NCBI GenBank assembly: GCA_038245725.1
Contig: JBBRSD010000007.1
Location: 1 to 64,000, forward strand
Direction of reading: 5' to 3'
Length of the DNA stretch: 64,000 nt
From: JBBRSD01 sp038245725
GTDB lineage: Bacteria > Actinomycetota > Coriobacteriia > Anaerosomatales > JAAXUF01
A model generated the notes under the pieces. That model saw only the letters and a program-made list of their open reading frames with translations. It was not told the DNA's origin and searched no databases. A program made the position numbers and the translations under genes. Below, piece after piece: positions 17,028 to 27,869 of this stretch (positions within the stretch are counted from its first letter, which is position 1; every line of letters begins with the position of its first letter).

Positions 17028-17528
17028 ATGAGCGACAGCAGAGGCGGAACCTTCAGGATGTCTTTCCGGTCGATCATGGACCGGGCGATCGTGTTCGGAG
17101 TCGGTTCGGCACTGCTCGGCGGTCTTCTCGCCTCCGCCATTCAGGGGCAACCGCTTGGAGATGGCGACCCATTCCTGCTCGGATTGTGGTCGATCGTGAT
17201 CGGGCTGGCGTTCGTTTGCGGAATCGCCGTCGTGGCTCCGAGCGTGGCGCTCGTGGTATGGCTGTGTCCCATCGAAGCTGACGATTCGGGTGTCAGGGGC
17301 CTTGGCGCTTTCGGCGCTCCGCGCGAGGCTGCATGGACGGTCATGAACTCCGCACGCGCGGTGAACCTCTTGGGACTCCCGGGTCTGCGGGTGACGTTCG
17401 GTGACAGCGAGCAGCGCATGTGGATTCCGTTGTTCCTGAGCGATCGTGCCGCATTCGTTTCCCACGTCGTCGAGGTGGCGCCGGCCGGCAATATCGTGCG
17501 GGCGCATTTCGAACAGAACGCCGACTGA
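17028..17528 (+). CDS. Two-helix membrane protein, unknown function
   Basis: A 166-residue protein with hydrophobic segments at about residues 20-38 ('AIVFGVGSALLGGLLASAI') and 48-78 ('FLLGLWSIVIGLAFVCGIAVVAPSVALVVWL'), then a soluble domain of about 85 residues with 'GAFGAPREAAWTVMNSARAVNLLGLPGLRVTFGDSE' and 'IPLFLSDRAAFVSHVVE'. GCGGGAGGC precedes the ATG. The soluble part resembles a small PH-like output domain, but this is a guess. It lies between the flx operon and a convergent gene, with no shared pathway evident. Confidence 0.55.
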   Translation: MSDSRGGTFRMSFRSIMDRAIVFGVGSALLGGLLASAIQGQPLGDGDPFLLGLWSIVIGLAFVCGIAVVAPSVALVVWLCPIEADDSGVRGLGAFGAPREAAWTVMNSARAVNLLGLPGLRVTFGDSEQRMWIPLFLSDRAAFVSHVVEVAPAGNIVRAHFEQNAD

Positions 17529-17562
17529 GGCGCGAATCACAAGCTTTGCTGGAGTCCGGGTC

Positions 17563-18288
17563 TCAGTTCTTGCCGGGGACAGACTGCGACTGCAGGAAGC
17601 GCCGCGTGGCGTCGGGAATCGACTTGCCCTCCATGAAGCGCGCGTAGCTTTCGGCCACGAACTCATTCAAGGTCTCCGTGTTGTGTTCGAGACCGTAGAG
17701 GGTGGGCGGAGCGTTCAGCCACTCTTTCACGACAGGCTTTAGAACAGGTGAGATCACCGTCAGCTCCTGAGACGTCTGCCTCGGCTTGTTCGCTTCGTCG
17801 AACGCGGGATAGAGCTCATTGCCGACTCTCCTGCCCGCGAACTTGATCTTGAGCAGGTCCTCCACCAGTGCGTGGCCGTACTCGTGGCGCAACGCATGCA
17901 CGAACTGCGGTCGCAACCGGTCGGGCAGGCCCGCTTCCGCACGAACGAACTCGCTCAGGATGCAGACTGTCCGCGTGCGGCACTCGTAATCCCCACCCGC
18001 GACGAGTGCGTGGGAAAACGACGTCTGAGCGTAGTCGATCGCCAAGCTCACATAGGTCTTCTTCACGGGTTCGACCACGACGCGCCTGAGCTTCGGATAC
18101 GTGCCGAAGACCCCGTACTGCGAGGTCGTCGCCAGCTCGCGATACCCTTGTTGGGTAAGTCGAGAGGGCGGGGGCCTGTTCGTTGCGGCCCACAGGAGCG
18201 CCGTCGCGACCGCGACCAGCACGAGAACACGCACAATCAGACCGAACACGCTTCTCACACTTTGATGGCTCACACTGGCCACCCCCAT
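17563..18288 (-). CDS. Membrane-anchored HExxH metallopeptidase-like protein
   Basis: A 241-residue protein with an N-terminal transmembrane anchor (about residues 14-35, 'FGLIVRVLVLVAVATALLWA') and an extracytoplasmic domain. The zinc-peptidase signature is RHEYGHALVEDLL with H135, E136 and H139; candidate third ligands are E209 and E213 in 'TLNEFVAESYARF'. I do not recognise the subfamily; its length and single anchor differ from HtpX and FtsH. It is transcribed towards the preceding gene and divergently from the ACT-domain gene. Proteolytic activity is inferred from the motif only. Confidence 0.65.
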   Translation of the reverse strand: MGVASVSHQSVRSVFGLIVRVLVLVAVATALLWAATNRPPPSRLTQQGYRELATTSQYGVFGTYPKLRRVVVEPVKKTYVSLAIDYAQTSFSHALVAGGDYECRTRTVCILSEFVRAEAGLPDRLRPQFVHALRHEYGHALVEDLLKIKFAGRRVGNELYPAFDEANKPRQTSQELTVISPVLKPVVKEWLNAPPTLYGLEHNTETLNEFVAESYARFMEGKSIPDATRRFLQSQSVPGKN

Positions 18289-18550
18289 GGGCGCTCAGCC
18301 TCGCAAAGGCCTGCGTCGCTGCCGCTCACCCCCCAAGCAAGCGCCCCGTTGTGACCTCTGTCACAACACGCGTCCTATACCCCCTCATCAGCCCCGACAA
18401 ACAGGCGTGCTGACGGGCGAAATCCATGCGGCGAATCGGTGCCGATCGCAGTCGAGCATGCACTCCTCCTGAGGCGAGAGAGAGCCGCCCACGACAGGAA
18501 AGCATAGACTGGTACCCGGCGCGTCATTCACCGAGAAGGGACCACGCTCC

Positions 18551-19090
18551 ATGCGCAGCGACATCGTCCTCACGCTGACCGGCACCGACCGGGTCGGCAT
18601 CGTTGAAGAAGTCACCGGCGTTCTGCTGGGCCTCGATGGAAACATCCAGATGAGCCGCATGGCGCGTCTCGGTGGGGAGTTTGCGATGCTCGTGCTCCTC
18701 TCGCTATCCGCCGAGAGACTTGCCGAACTCGACGCGGCGCTCTCGCATCTCACTGACGAGGGCTACAAGGTCACGACCACGCACACGGCACTCGGCCGCG
18801 CCGAGGCGCATCCGGGCTGGCTGCCGTACGCGATCGAGGTGCGCGGCGCCGATCATGAAGGCATTATCCACGACATCGCGCGCGGCCTTGCGCAGGCTGG
18901 AATCAGCATCGAATCGATGGAGACCGCCATCAGCGAGGCGCCGGTGAGCGGCTCGCCGCTGTTCGAGATGACGGCTTCGGTCGTCGTCCCGCCTGGGCTT
19001 TCCGAGGCCGATTGGACCGGCGCACTTGCCGAGGCGGCCCAGCGCGCGAACGTCGACGTCGAGGTTACGCCGACCGCCACCGGACGCTGA
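18551..19090 (+). CDS. Double ACT domain regulator (GcvR-like)
   Basis: A 179-residue protein with two ACT domains: 'RSDIVLTLTGTDRVGIVEEVTGVLLGLDGNIQMSRMARLGGEFAMLVLL' (residues 2-80) and 'YAIEVRGADHEGIIHDIARGLAQAGISIESMETAI' (about 97-175). The layout matches the GcvR/formyltransferase-associated ACT group that senses amino acids such as glycine or serine. GcvR represses the glycine cleavage system in E. coli through GcvA; no such partner is seen here. Start ATG with AGAAGGGA upstream. The insertion 'APVSGSPLFEM' in the second domain is typical of GcvR-type proteins. Confidence 0.82.
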   Translation: MRSDIVLTLTGTDRVGIVEEVTGVLLGLDGNIQMSRMARLGGEFAMLVLLSLSAERLAELDAALSHLTDEGYKVTTTHTALGRAEAHPGWLPYAIEVRGADHEGIIHDIARGLAQAGISIESMETAISEAPVSGSPLFEMTASVVVPPGLSEADWTGALAEAAQRANVDVEVTPTATGR

Positions 19091-19142
19091 CGACGCGACG
19101 TCACTCGCGGGGCCGGCGTCGTCGAGATCGGTGCCGTCGGAC

Positions 19143-19171
19143 CGTGAGCGATACCCGTCATATGCTATAAT
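19143..19171 (+). promoter_or_regulatory. Promoter for the HEAT-like protein/isocitrate dehydrogenase pair
   Basis: A perfect TATAAT at 19166-19171, preceded by TG at 19163-19164 (TGC-TATAAT, partly extended -10-like), lies 84 bases before the start at 19255. The -35 position (19143-19148, CGTGAG) matches poorly. An exact -10 in such GC-rich DNA is unlikely by chance, and the location in an intergenic gap fits. Confidence 0.55.
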
Positions 19172-19254
19172 CTCGCGGCGCCCGCGCCGCACGAAGACGC
19201 CTGCGTGGGAAGTGGACACCGACGTCCCCCTCACTTCGATCCTGGAGTTCACTC

Positions 19255-19917
19255 ATGGCAAAAGCTAAGGCAGCGTCAAAGAAGGGCTTCACGGCTGATG
19301 GTGACAAGGTCGTCCTCGCCGAGCGCGCCACCGTCGAACCCGCACTGCTCGCCGAGGTCATCGCGGCGCTCGCTGGTGACGAACGCCGCGCCCGTCAGGC
19401 TGCGGCAAGCGTCGTCCACGGCGTCGCCAACATCGCCCCGGCGATGCTCAAGCCGTTTGCGGCTGAACTCGCCGACGCGCTGCATCGTCCCGAGTCGCAG
19501 ACCCGCTGGGAGGTGCTCGGCACGTTCGAGGACCTCGTGCCGGTCGACGCCCGGCTCGTGGACCGCGCGCTCGGCGGCGCCGAGACTGCGCTGCACGACG
19601 AGGAGTCCGGCGTAGTGCGTTTGGCGGCCTTTCGCCTGCTGTGCGCGTACGGCGCGACGACCGAGCATCGCTCAGAGCGCGTGTGGCCGCTCATCGACGA
19701 AGCGATCCGCTGCTACCACGGGGACGCTGAGTTCCCGGCGATGCTGACAAGCCTCATCGCGATGATGACCGGCGGCGCTGCCGACTCGGTCAAGATCGCC
19801 GCGGCAGAGCGCATGGCATTCGACGCCGAGTTCGGCAAGGGCCTGCTCAAGCGTCGCGCGAGCAGCATCGTCGCAGCGGCTCCGAAGAAGCGCGGCCGCA
19901 AGAAGCCGCAGGACTAA
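19255..19917 (+). CDS. Alpha-helical (HEAT-like repeat) protein
   Basis: A 220-residue protein starting MAKAKAASKKGFTADGDKVV. After a basic N-terminus it is a series of amphipathic helices with HEAT/ARM-like periodicity: 'PALLAEVIAALAGDERRARQAAASVVHGVANIAPAMLKPFAAELADALHRP', 'TRWEVLGTFEDLVPVDARLVDRAL', 'SGVVRLAAFRLLCAYGA'. It ends in a lysine/arginine tail (PKKRGRKKPQD). Probably a scaffold or nucleic-acid-associated protein. It is followed after 22 bases by the isocitrate dehydrogenase gene and shares its promoter. Function is unknown. Confidence 0.65.
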   Translation: MAKAKAASKKGFTADGDKVVLAERATVEPALLAEVIAALAGDERRARQAAASVVHGVANIAPAMLKPFAAELADALHRPESQTRWEVLGTFEDLVPVDARLVDRALGGAETALHDEESGVVRLAAFRLLCAYGATTEHRSERVWPLIDEAIRCYHGDAEFPAMLTSLIAMMTGGAADSVKIAAAERMAFDAEFGKGLLKRRASSIVAAAPKKRGRKKPQD

Positions 19918-19939
19918 CAACACAGGAGGAAGTCGAAGT

Positions 19940-21031
19940 ATGGCCAAGCACACCATCACGCTCATTCCCGGCGATGGTATCGGTCCTGAGCTCACAAGCG
20001 CGATGACGCGCGTTGTCGAGGCCACCGGCGTCGACATCGAGTGGGAGAGGGTCGAAGCCGGCGCCGACGTCGTCGAGAAGTACGGCACGCCGCTGCCCCA
20101 GCAGGTGCTCGACTCGGTGCGCAAGAACAAGGTCGCGATCAAAGGCCCGATCACCACGCCGGTCGGCGGTGGGTTCCGCTCCGTCAACGTCGCGATCCGC
20201 AAGGAGCTCGACCTGTACGCTTGCCTGCGCCCTGCGTTTTCCATCGCGGGCTCCGGCGCACGCTACGACAACATCGACATCGTGATCGTGCGCGAGAATA
20301 CCGAAGACCTCTACGCTGGCATCGAGTTCGAGGAAGGCTCCGAGGCCGCGCTCGAGCTCATCAAGTTCGCCGCCGACAAGGGCGCGGGCATCATCCGCCC
20401 GGACTCAGGCATCTCGCTCAAGCCGATCTCGATCTTCTGCACCGAGCGCATCGTGCGTTATGCATTCGACTACGCCATCGCCAACGGCCGGAAGAAGGTC
20501 ACGGCGGTCCACAAAGCCAACATCCTCAAGATGAGCGACGGCCTGTTCTTGAAGGTCGCCCGCCGCGTCGCCGAGGAGTACAAGGACTCTGGCATCGAGT
20601 TCGAGGACTACATCGTCGACGCGACGTGCATGCAGCTCGTCTTGCACCCCGAGTGGTGGGACGTCCTCGTGCTGCCGAACCTCTACGGCGACATCATCAG
20701 CGACCTGTCGGCCGGTCTCATCGGCGGGCTGGGTATCGCGATGGGCGCGAACATCGGAACCGACTGCGCCGTCTTCGAGCCGGTGCACGGTTCGGCGCCC
20801 AAGTACGCTGGCAAGGACATGGCGAACCCGACCGCCGAGATCCTCTCGGCATCGCTCATGCTCAAGCACATCGGTGAGATCGAGGCGTCGGAGCGCGTTT
20901 TGCAGGCCGTGCGCACCGTGATCGGCAAGGGCGAGAAGGTGACCTACGACGTCAAGCGATCGGTGACCGGCAGCACCGATGGCGCGGTGGGCACGCAGGC
21001 GTACGCGGACGCGCTCATCGAAGCGCTGTAG
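19940..21031 (+). CDS. icd: Isocitrate dehydrogenase, NAD-type architecture
   Basis: A 363-residue beta-decarboxylating dehydrogenase oxidising isocitrate to 2-oxoglutarate. The substrate motif is FRSVNVAIRKELDLYACLRP, whose S-x-N-x3-R pattern is that of isocitrate enzymes; isopropylmalate enzymes have ExxLLxxR, as LeuB at 40204 does. Metal and catalytic parts are 'DATCMQLVLHPEWWDVLVLPNLYGDIISDLSAGLIGG'. The coenzyme segment reads GSAPKYAGKDMANPTA: Lys-Tyr stands where NAD enzymes have Asp-Ile and where E. coli ICDH (Lys344/Tyr345) selects NADP. CACAGGAGG precedes the ATG. It provides 2-oxoglutarate, the amino acceptor for the aminotransferases in this window. Confidence 0.88.
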   Translation: MAKHTITLIPGDGIGPELTSAMTRVVEATGVDIEWERVEAGADVVEKYGTPLPQQVLDSVRKNKVAIKGPITTPVGGGFRSVNVAIRKELDLYACLRPAFSIAGSGARYDNIDIVIVRENTEDLYAGIEFEEGSEAALELIKFAADKGAGIIRPDSGISLKPISIFCTERIVRYAFDYAIANGRKKVTAVHKANILKMSDGLFLKVARRVAEEYKDSGIEFEDYIVDATCMQLVLHPEWWDVLVLPNLYGDIISDLSAGLIGGLGIAMGANIGTDCAVFEPVHGSAPKYAGKDMANPTAEILSASLMLKHIGEIEASERVLQAVRTVIGKGEKVTYDVKRSVTGSTDGAVGTQAYADALIEAL

Positions 21032-21050
21032 CAAGCGCGACAGGTCCCTG

Positions 21051-22235
21051 ATGCCGAACCCGATCCCGAGCGACCGAAGTCACTGGCTGCACGTGGCGCT
21101 CATCGCCACGGCGGCCGTCGTAGCGATCGCGATGGTGGGCGCGGCCACCTGGGCGTTGACGCGCCCGAAGCCGTCGGCGGTCCCACCCGCCACCGTTATC
21201 GGTGCGCCGGACACCTCGGCGAGCGCGACCGCGTCGGGCTCGGTCGGGACAACGGGTGCGGATGGATCGGCGACATCTCCGGAAGACACGGGGACGTTGG
21301 ATGCGACGCTCACGGCCGCCACGGGGACGACGGTGTCGGGCCCGAAGTACCGGCTCGCATTCCGTCTCGCCGGCTCGCTCACGGTCGCAACGCTCGACGC
21401 GCGTACGCTTGCCACCATGCGCATCGGCGGGTTGAGCTACGCTCTCTCGCCGGACGGGAGGCGGATCGCCGCCGCCCAGAACGGCAGACTCGTCGTCGCT
21501 TTGTCGGGGCAGCTTCCCTCAGCGAACTCGTCTGTCACGCCGGGACTGACCGCCGAGGACGTCAAGCCCGTCTGGCTCCCGGACTCCTCGGCGGTGCTGT
21601 TCGTGCGCGCCAGCGCGAACGGGATGTCGCACATCTGGCGGTACACGCTCGCGACCAGACTCGTGAAGGACCTCGGCCCGGGAGCCGCAGTGGCCGTCTC
21701 GCCTAACGGGAGCGTCATTGCAGCGTTGCCCGCCGAGAACGCGAGCACGACAGCGCTTACGGTGTGGGGCGTCGACGGCGTGGCGCGTTCGGTCCCGGTG
21801 CCGGAAGGAGACCCGGGCGCGGTAGCGGTCGGGCGGAGCCGCATCTTCGTCTCGACGCTGACGTCGGCGGGCAACGCGGAGATCTGGTCGATGGCCGCGG
21901 ATGGCAGCGGCGCGAAGCGGCTCGTGTCGCCCGGTTCGGCCGGAGGACTTGCAGTTACCTATGGCGAACTCATGGTTTCGCCGGACGGCTCCAAGCTGCT
22001 CTATGCGGCAGACGCCGACGACGGCTACTCGCGTCTATGGTACGTCGCTTTAGATGGCGGCTCTCCCCACGAGATCTCCGGCAGGCGCGATGGCTACGCG
22101 CTTCGCTGGTCGGACGACAGCAAGGGAATCTACTTCATCGAAGGCAACGCGTTTCAGGGCCAGGCGACGTCGCTGTACTTCACCGACCTGGCCAAACGCC
22201 ACCGTAGACTGCTCGTTTCTGGTGCGACGCTGTAA
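21051..22235 (+). CDS. Membrane-anchored WD40/TolB-like beta-propeller protein
   Basis: A 394-residue protein with one N-terminal anchor (about residues 14-36, 'VALIATAAVVAIAMVGAATWAL'), a Thr/Ser/Ala-rich linker (37-90) and a propeller made of TolB/PD40-like repeats: 'YALSPDGRRIAAAQNG', 'KPVWLPDSSAVLFVRASANG', 'VAVSPNGSVIAALPAENA', 'LMVSPDGSKLLYAADADDG', 'LRWSDDSKGIYFIEG'. The domain faces outward. It starts 19 bases after icd, with only a weak ribosome site, so it may be translated at low level or coupled. The role is unknown; related propellers act as binding scaffolds at the cell surface. Confidence 0.7.
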   Translation: MPNPIPSDRSHWLHVALIATAAVVAIAMVGAATWALTRPKPSAVPPATVIGAPDTSASATASGSVGTTGADGSATSPEDTGTLDATLTAATGTTVSGPKYRLAFRLAGSLTVATLDARTLATMRIGGLSYALSPDGRRIAAAQNGRLVVALSGQLPSANSSVTPGLTAEDVKPVWLPDSSAVLFVRASANGMSHIWRYTLATRLVKDLGPGAAVAVSPNGSVIAALPAENASTTALTVWGVDGVARSVPVPEGDPGAVAVGRSRIFVSTLTSAGNAEIWSMAADGSGAKRLVSPGSAGGLAVTYGELMVSPDGSKLLYAADADDGYSRLWYVALDGGSPHEISGRRDGYALRWSDDSKGIYFIEGNAFQGQATSLYFTDLAKRHRRLLVSGATL

Positions 22236-22388
22236 GAGGGTTCGCGCGTAGCACGTAACGCAGCGCCTTCGGCGCGGCACCGCAGCCGCCACTCGACCCC
22301 GGAGGTCGCCCAGGCAGCTCGATTACACCGTCCCCACCGCGAAGGGCTTCTCGGCGGGTTGCATCCGTGTTGCTTCGCGCTCGCGAGG

Positions 22389-22418
22389 TTGCGACAGCGG
22401 CGCGGCATGCGCTAGTAT
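22389..22418 (+). promoter_or_regulatory. Promoter of the ilv/leu T-box leader
   Basis: TTGCGA (22389-22394) and TAGTAT (22413-22418) with an 18-base spacer. Transcription would begin near 22425, just before the T-box leader starts at about 22445. Each hexamer matches the sigma-70 consensus at four positions. Position relative to the leader is the main support. Confidence 0.5.
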
Positions 22419-22444
22419 CCGCACACAACCGAACAGCGCATAGG

Positions 22445-22740
22445 CGTTGACGGGGACAGTAGAGGCCAATCCTCGCAGCAGAGAGCCGGGTCACGGTGGA
22501 AGCCCGGCGCAGGACGCTTCGAATCTCGCCCCTGAGCCATCCGGAAGAACGACCGGCACCAGCACGCGAACGATCTTCGCACGGTGCCGCGACAAGTAGG
22601 CCGGGTCGGTGGCATCCGTTACCTGCCGTACGAGTGGGCGCCTGCTTCGCGAAGTCTTCGACCTCGCCGAGATTCCCGGGCGCCAAGCGGGGTGGTACCG
22701 CGGAAGCATCTGCTTTCGTCCCGGCACGGGGCGACTGCAC
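22445..22740 (+). promoter_or_regulatory. T-box leader upstream of ilvD
   Basis: A tRNA-sensing T-box leader. Seen directly: stem I base with the GACGGGGACAGTA segment (AGTA at 22458-22461); apical stem GCCGGG...GCCCGGC with GGTG in its loop (22485-22507); K-turn partner GCCCCTGAGC (22528-22537); T-box core GGGGTGGTACCGCGG (22689-22703) with TGGT for pairing to an NCCA end having A73. A competing hairpin TCGTCCC-GGCAC-GGGGCGA (22716-22734) follows. The specifier loop reads GAATCTCG (22521-22528): CTC (Leu, 22525-22527, followed by a purine) or ATC (Ile, 22523-22525). No T-run follows the last hairpin, so control may be by a U-poor terminator or on translation. Confidence 0.9.
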
Positions 22741-22882
22741 GGGCTTATCCGCGGTTTCGTCGTCTTGTGGACCCTCTCGCTTCAGTTCTCGACCCCGCCG
22801 CGCAGTCGCGCAGCGGGCGTCTTCGCACCCGTGCGGCCGAGTGTAGCGCGGCGTCGCCGTCCCAAAACGGGAAGGGCGTGGC

Positions 22883-24549
22883 ATGCAGCTGAACAGCGAC
22901 CGCATGAAAGGTGGCCTCTCCAAGGCTCCGCACCGCAGCCTGCTCAAGGCTGACGGTCTCACCGACGAGGAGATCGCCCGACCGCTCGTAGCGGTCATCA
23001 ACTCCAAGAACGAGATCATCCCCGGCCATCTCATGCTCGACAAGATCGGCGCCGCCGTGAAGGCGGGCGTCTACATGGCCGGCGGCACGCCGCTCGAGAT
23101 CTCGACGATCGGCGTGTGCGACGGCATCGCGATGAACCACGCAGGCATGCGCGCCAGTCTCCCAAGCCGAGAGGTGATCGCCGACTCCGTCGAGCTGGCC
23201 GTCTCGGCTCACGCCTTCGACGCGGTCGTGCTCATCCCGAACTGCGACAAGGTCATCCCCGGCATGCTCATGGCCGCGGCGCGCCTCGACATCCCCACCG
23301 TCGTCATCTCGGGCGGACCGATGCTCGCCGGACGTGGGCCGAAGGGGGAGGCGGTCGATCTCGACACCGTCTTCACCGCAGTAGGCAAGGTCGCCGGCGG
23401 CACCATGACCGCTGAAGATCTGATCGCGCTCGAGGAGCACGCCTGCCCCACCTGCGGCAGCTGCGCCGGCCTGTTCACTGCCAACTCGATGAACTGCCTC
23501 GTCGAGGCTATCGGCATCGGGCTGCCGGGCAACGGCACGATCCCGGCGGTGTACTCGGAGAGGATACGGCTCGCGAAGCACGCGGGCATGCGCGTCATGG
23601 AGCTGCTCGAGCGCGGCATCACCGCTCGGCAGATCATGACCGCCGACGCGATCAAGAACGCGATGACGCTCGACATGGCGTTCGGAGGAAGCTCCAACAC
23701 GGTGCTGCACCTCACGGCGATAGCGCACGAGGCCGGCGCCGACGTCACGCTCGACGATTGGGCGGCGGTCAGCGCGAAGACGCCGAACCTCGTGCGCATC
23801 AGCCCGGCGAGCAACCTGCACATGGAGGACCTCTACGCGGTCGGCGGTATCCCCACGATCATGCGCGAGCTCGACAAGCGCGGCCTGGTCGTGCGCGACG
23901 CGCTCACCGTCAACGGTCAGACGATCGGCGAGATCGCGGACGGCGCACGCGACGCCGACGGGGTCGTCGTGCACACGCTCGAGAACCCGTACTACCCCGA
24001 AGGCGGCTTGCGTGTGCTGCGCGGCAACCTCGCGCCCGACGGCGCTGTCGTCAAGCAGTCCGCGGTGCCGAAGGAGATGCGGGTGCTCTCCGGCCCCGCG
24101 CGGGTCTTCGATACCGAGGAGACCGCGGTTGCTGCGATTCTCGGCGGGGCGATTCAGCCGGGCGACATCGTCGTGATCCGCTACGAGGGGCCGAAGGGCG
24201 GCCCCGGCATGCGCGAGATGCTGACGCCGACCTCGGCGATCGCGGGCATGCCTGCGCTCGCCACGAGCGTCGCGCTCATCACCGACGGCCGTTTCTCCGG
24301 CGCCACGAAGGGTCCGGCTGTAGGCCATGTCTCACCCGAGGCGGCGGCTGGCGGCCCGATCGCGCTCGTGGCCGAGGGCGACACCATCACCGTCGACATC
24401 GACGCGGCGGCGCTCACGCTTCACGTCGACGACGCCGAGCTCGCCACCCGCAAGGCCGCATGGACGCCACCCGCGCCGCGCGCGACCTCGGGCGTGCTCG
24501 CGCGCTATGCGAAGCTGGTTTCGAGTGCGGACAAGGGGGCGGTGCTGTC

Positions 24550-24553
<4 letters not shown>
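22883..24553 (+). CDS. ilvD: Dihydroxy-acid dehydratase
   Basis: IlvD dehydrates 2,3-dihydroxy-isovalerate and -methylvalerate to the 2-oxo acids of valine and isoleucine synthesis. The 556-residue length is normal. Iron-sulfur ligands are visible in 'VCDGIAMNH', 'LIPNCDKVIPGMLMAAARLD' and 'ACPTCGSCAGLFTANSMNCL'; the C-terminal 'VVIRYEGPKGGPGMREMLTPTSAI' and 'LITDGRFSGATKGPAVGHVSPEA' are family signatures. GAAGGG precedes the ATG. It is the first gene after the T-box leader, and the stop overlaps ilvB (ATGA), so expression follows aminoacyl-tRNA supply. Confidence 0.96.
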
Positions 24554-26304
<1,751 letters not shown>

Positions 26305-26306
26305 CC

Positions 26307-26792
26307 ATGACGCACACACTGTCAGTTCTCGTCGAGAACAGGCCCGGCGTGCTCACGCGCGTCACGTCCCTGTTCGCGCGCCGCGGCTTCAACATCGACT
26401 CGCTTGCGGTCGGTCCAACCGAGGATCCCACGCTTTCTCGAATCACCATCGTGGTGAGCGCCGAGGACACGCCGGTCGAGCAGATCACGAAGCAGCTGCA
26501 CAAGCTCATCAACGTCATCAAGATCCAGGATCTCGACCCTGCGGATTCCATCGATCGCGAACTCGTGCTGTTCAAGGTGAACGCGGCCTCGGACCGGCGC
26601 CACGAGATCATCGAGATCGCGAACGTCTTTCGCGCCAAGGTCATCGACGTCGGCCGCAGTTCGCTCACGATCGAGGCCACGGGCTCGTCGGACAAGATTC
26701 AGGCGATGGAGGACCTGCTCCGCGCGTACGGCATCAAGGAGCTCGCTCGCACCGGCAAGATCGCTCTCGCTCGCGGATCCCGCGACGCGTAA
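26307..26792 (+). CDS. ilvN: Acetolactate synthase small (regulatory) subunit
   Basis: A 161-residue regulatory partner of IlvB, with an N-terminal ACT domain ('HTLSVLVENRPGVLTRVTSLFARRGFNIDSLAVGPTEDPTLSRITIVV') and the conserved C-terminal domain ('RELVLFKVNAASDRRHEIIEIANVFRAKVIDVG ... MEDLLRAYGIKELARTGKIALARG'). The ATG is chosen over a GTG 12 bases upstream because GAGGAGGTG sits 11-20 bases before it. It binds the end-product amino acid (valine in studied enzymes) and stimulates the catalytic subunit. The gap to ilvC is 77 bases, the first real break in the operon. Confidence 0.95.
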   Translation: MTHTLSVLVENRPGVLTRVTSLFARRGFNIDSLAVGPTEDPTLSRITIVVSAEDTPVEQITKQLHKLINVIKIQDLDPADSIDRELVLFKVNAASDRRHEIIEIANVFRAKVIDVGRSSLTIEATGSSDKIQAMEDLLRAYGIKELARTGKIALARGSRDA

Positions 26793-26869
26793 GGGCGCAC
26801 ACATACGACCACCCGCACGTATCGGCATGTCCGTCACGGCACGACGAACCTAGTGGAGGCTGAACGACC

Positions 26870-27868
<999 letters not shown>

Positions 27869-27869
27869 C

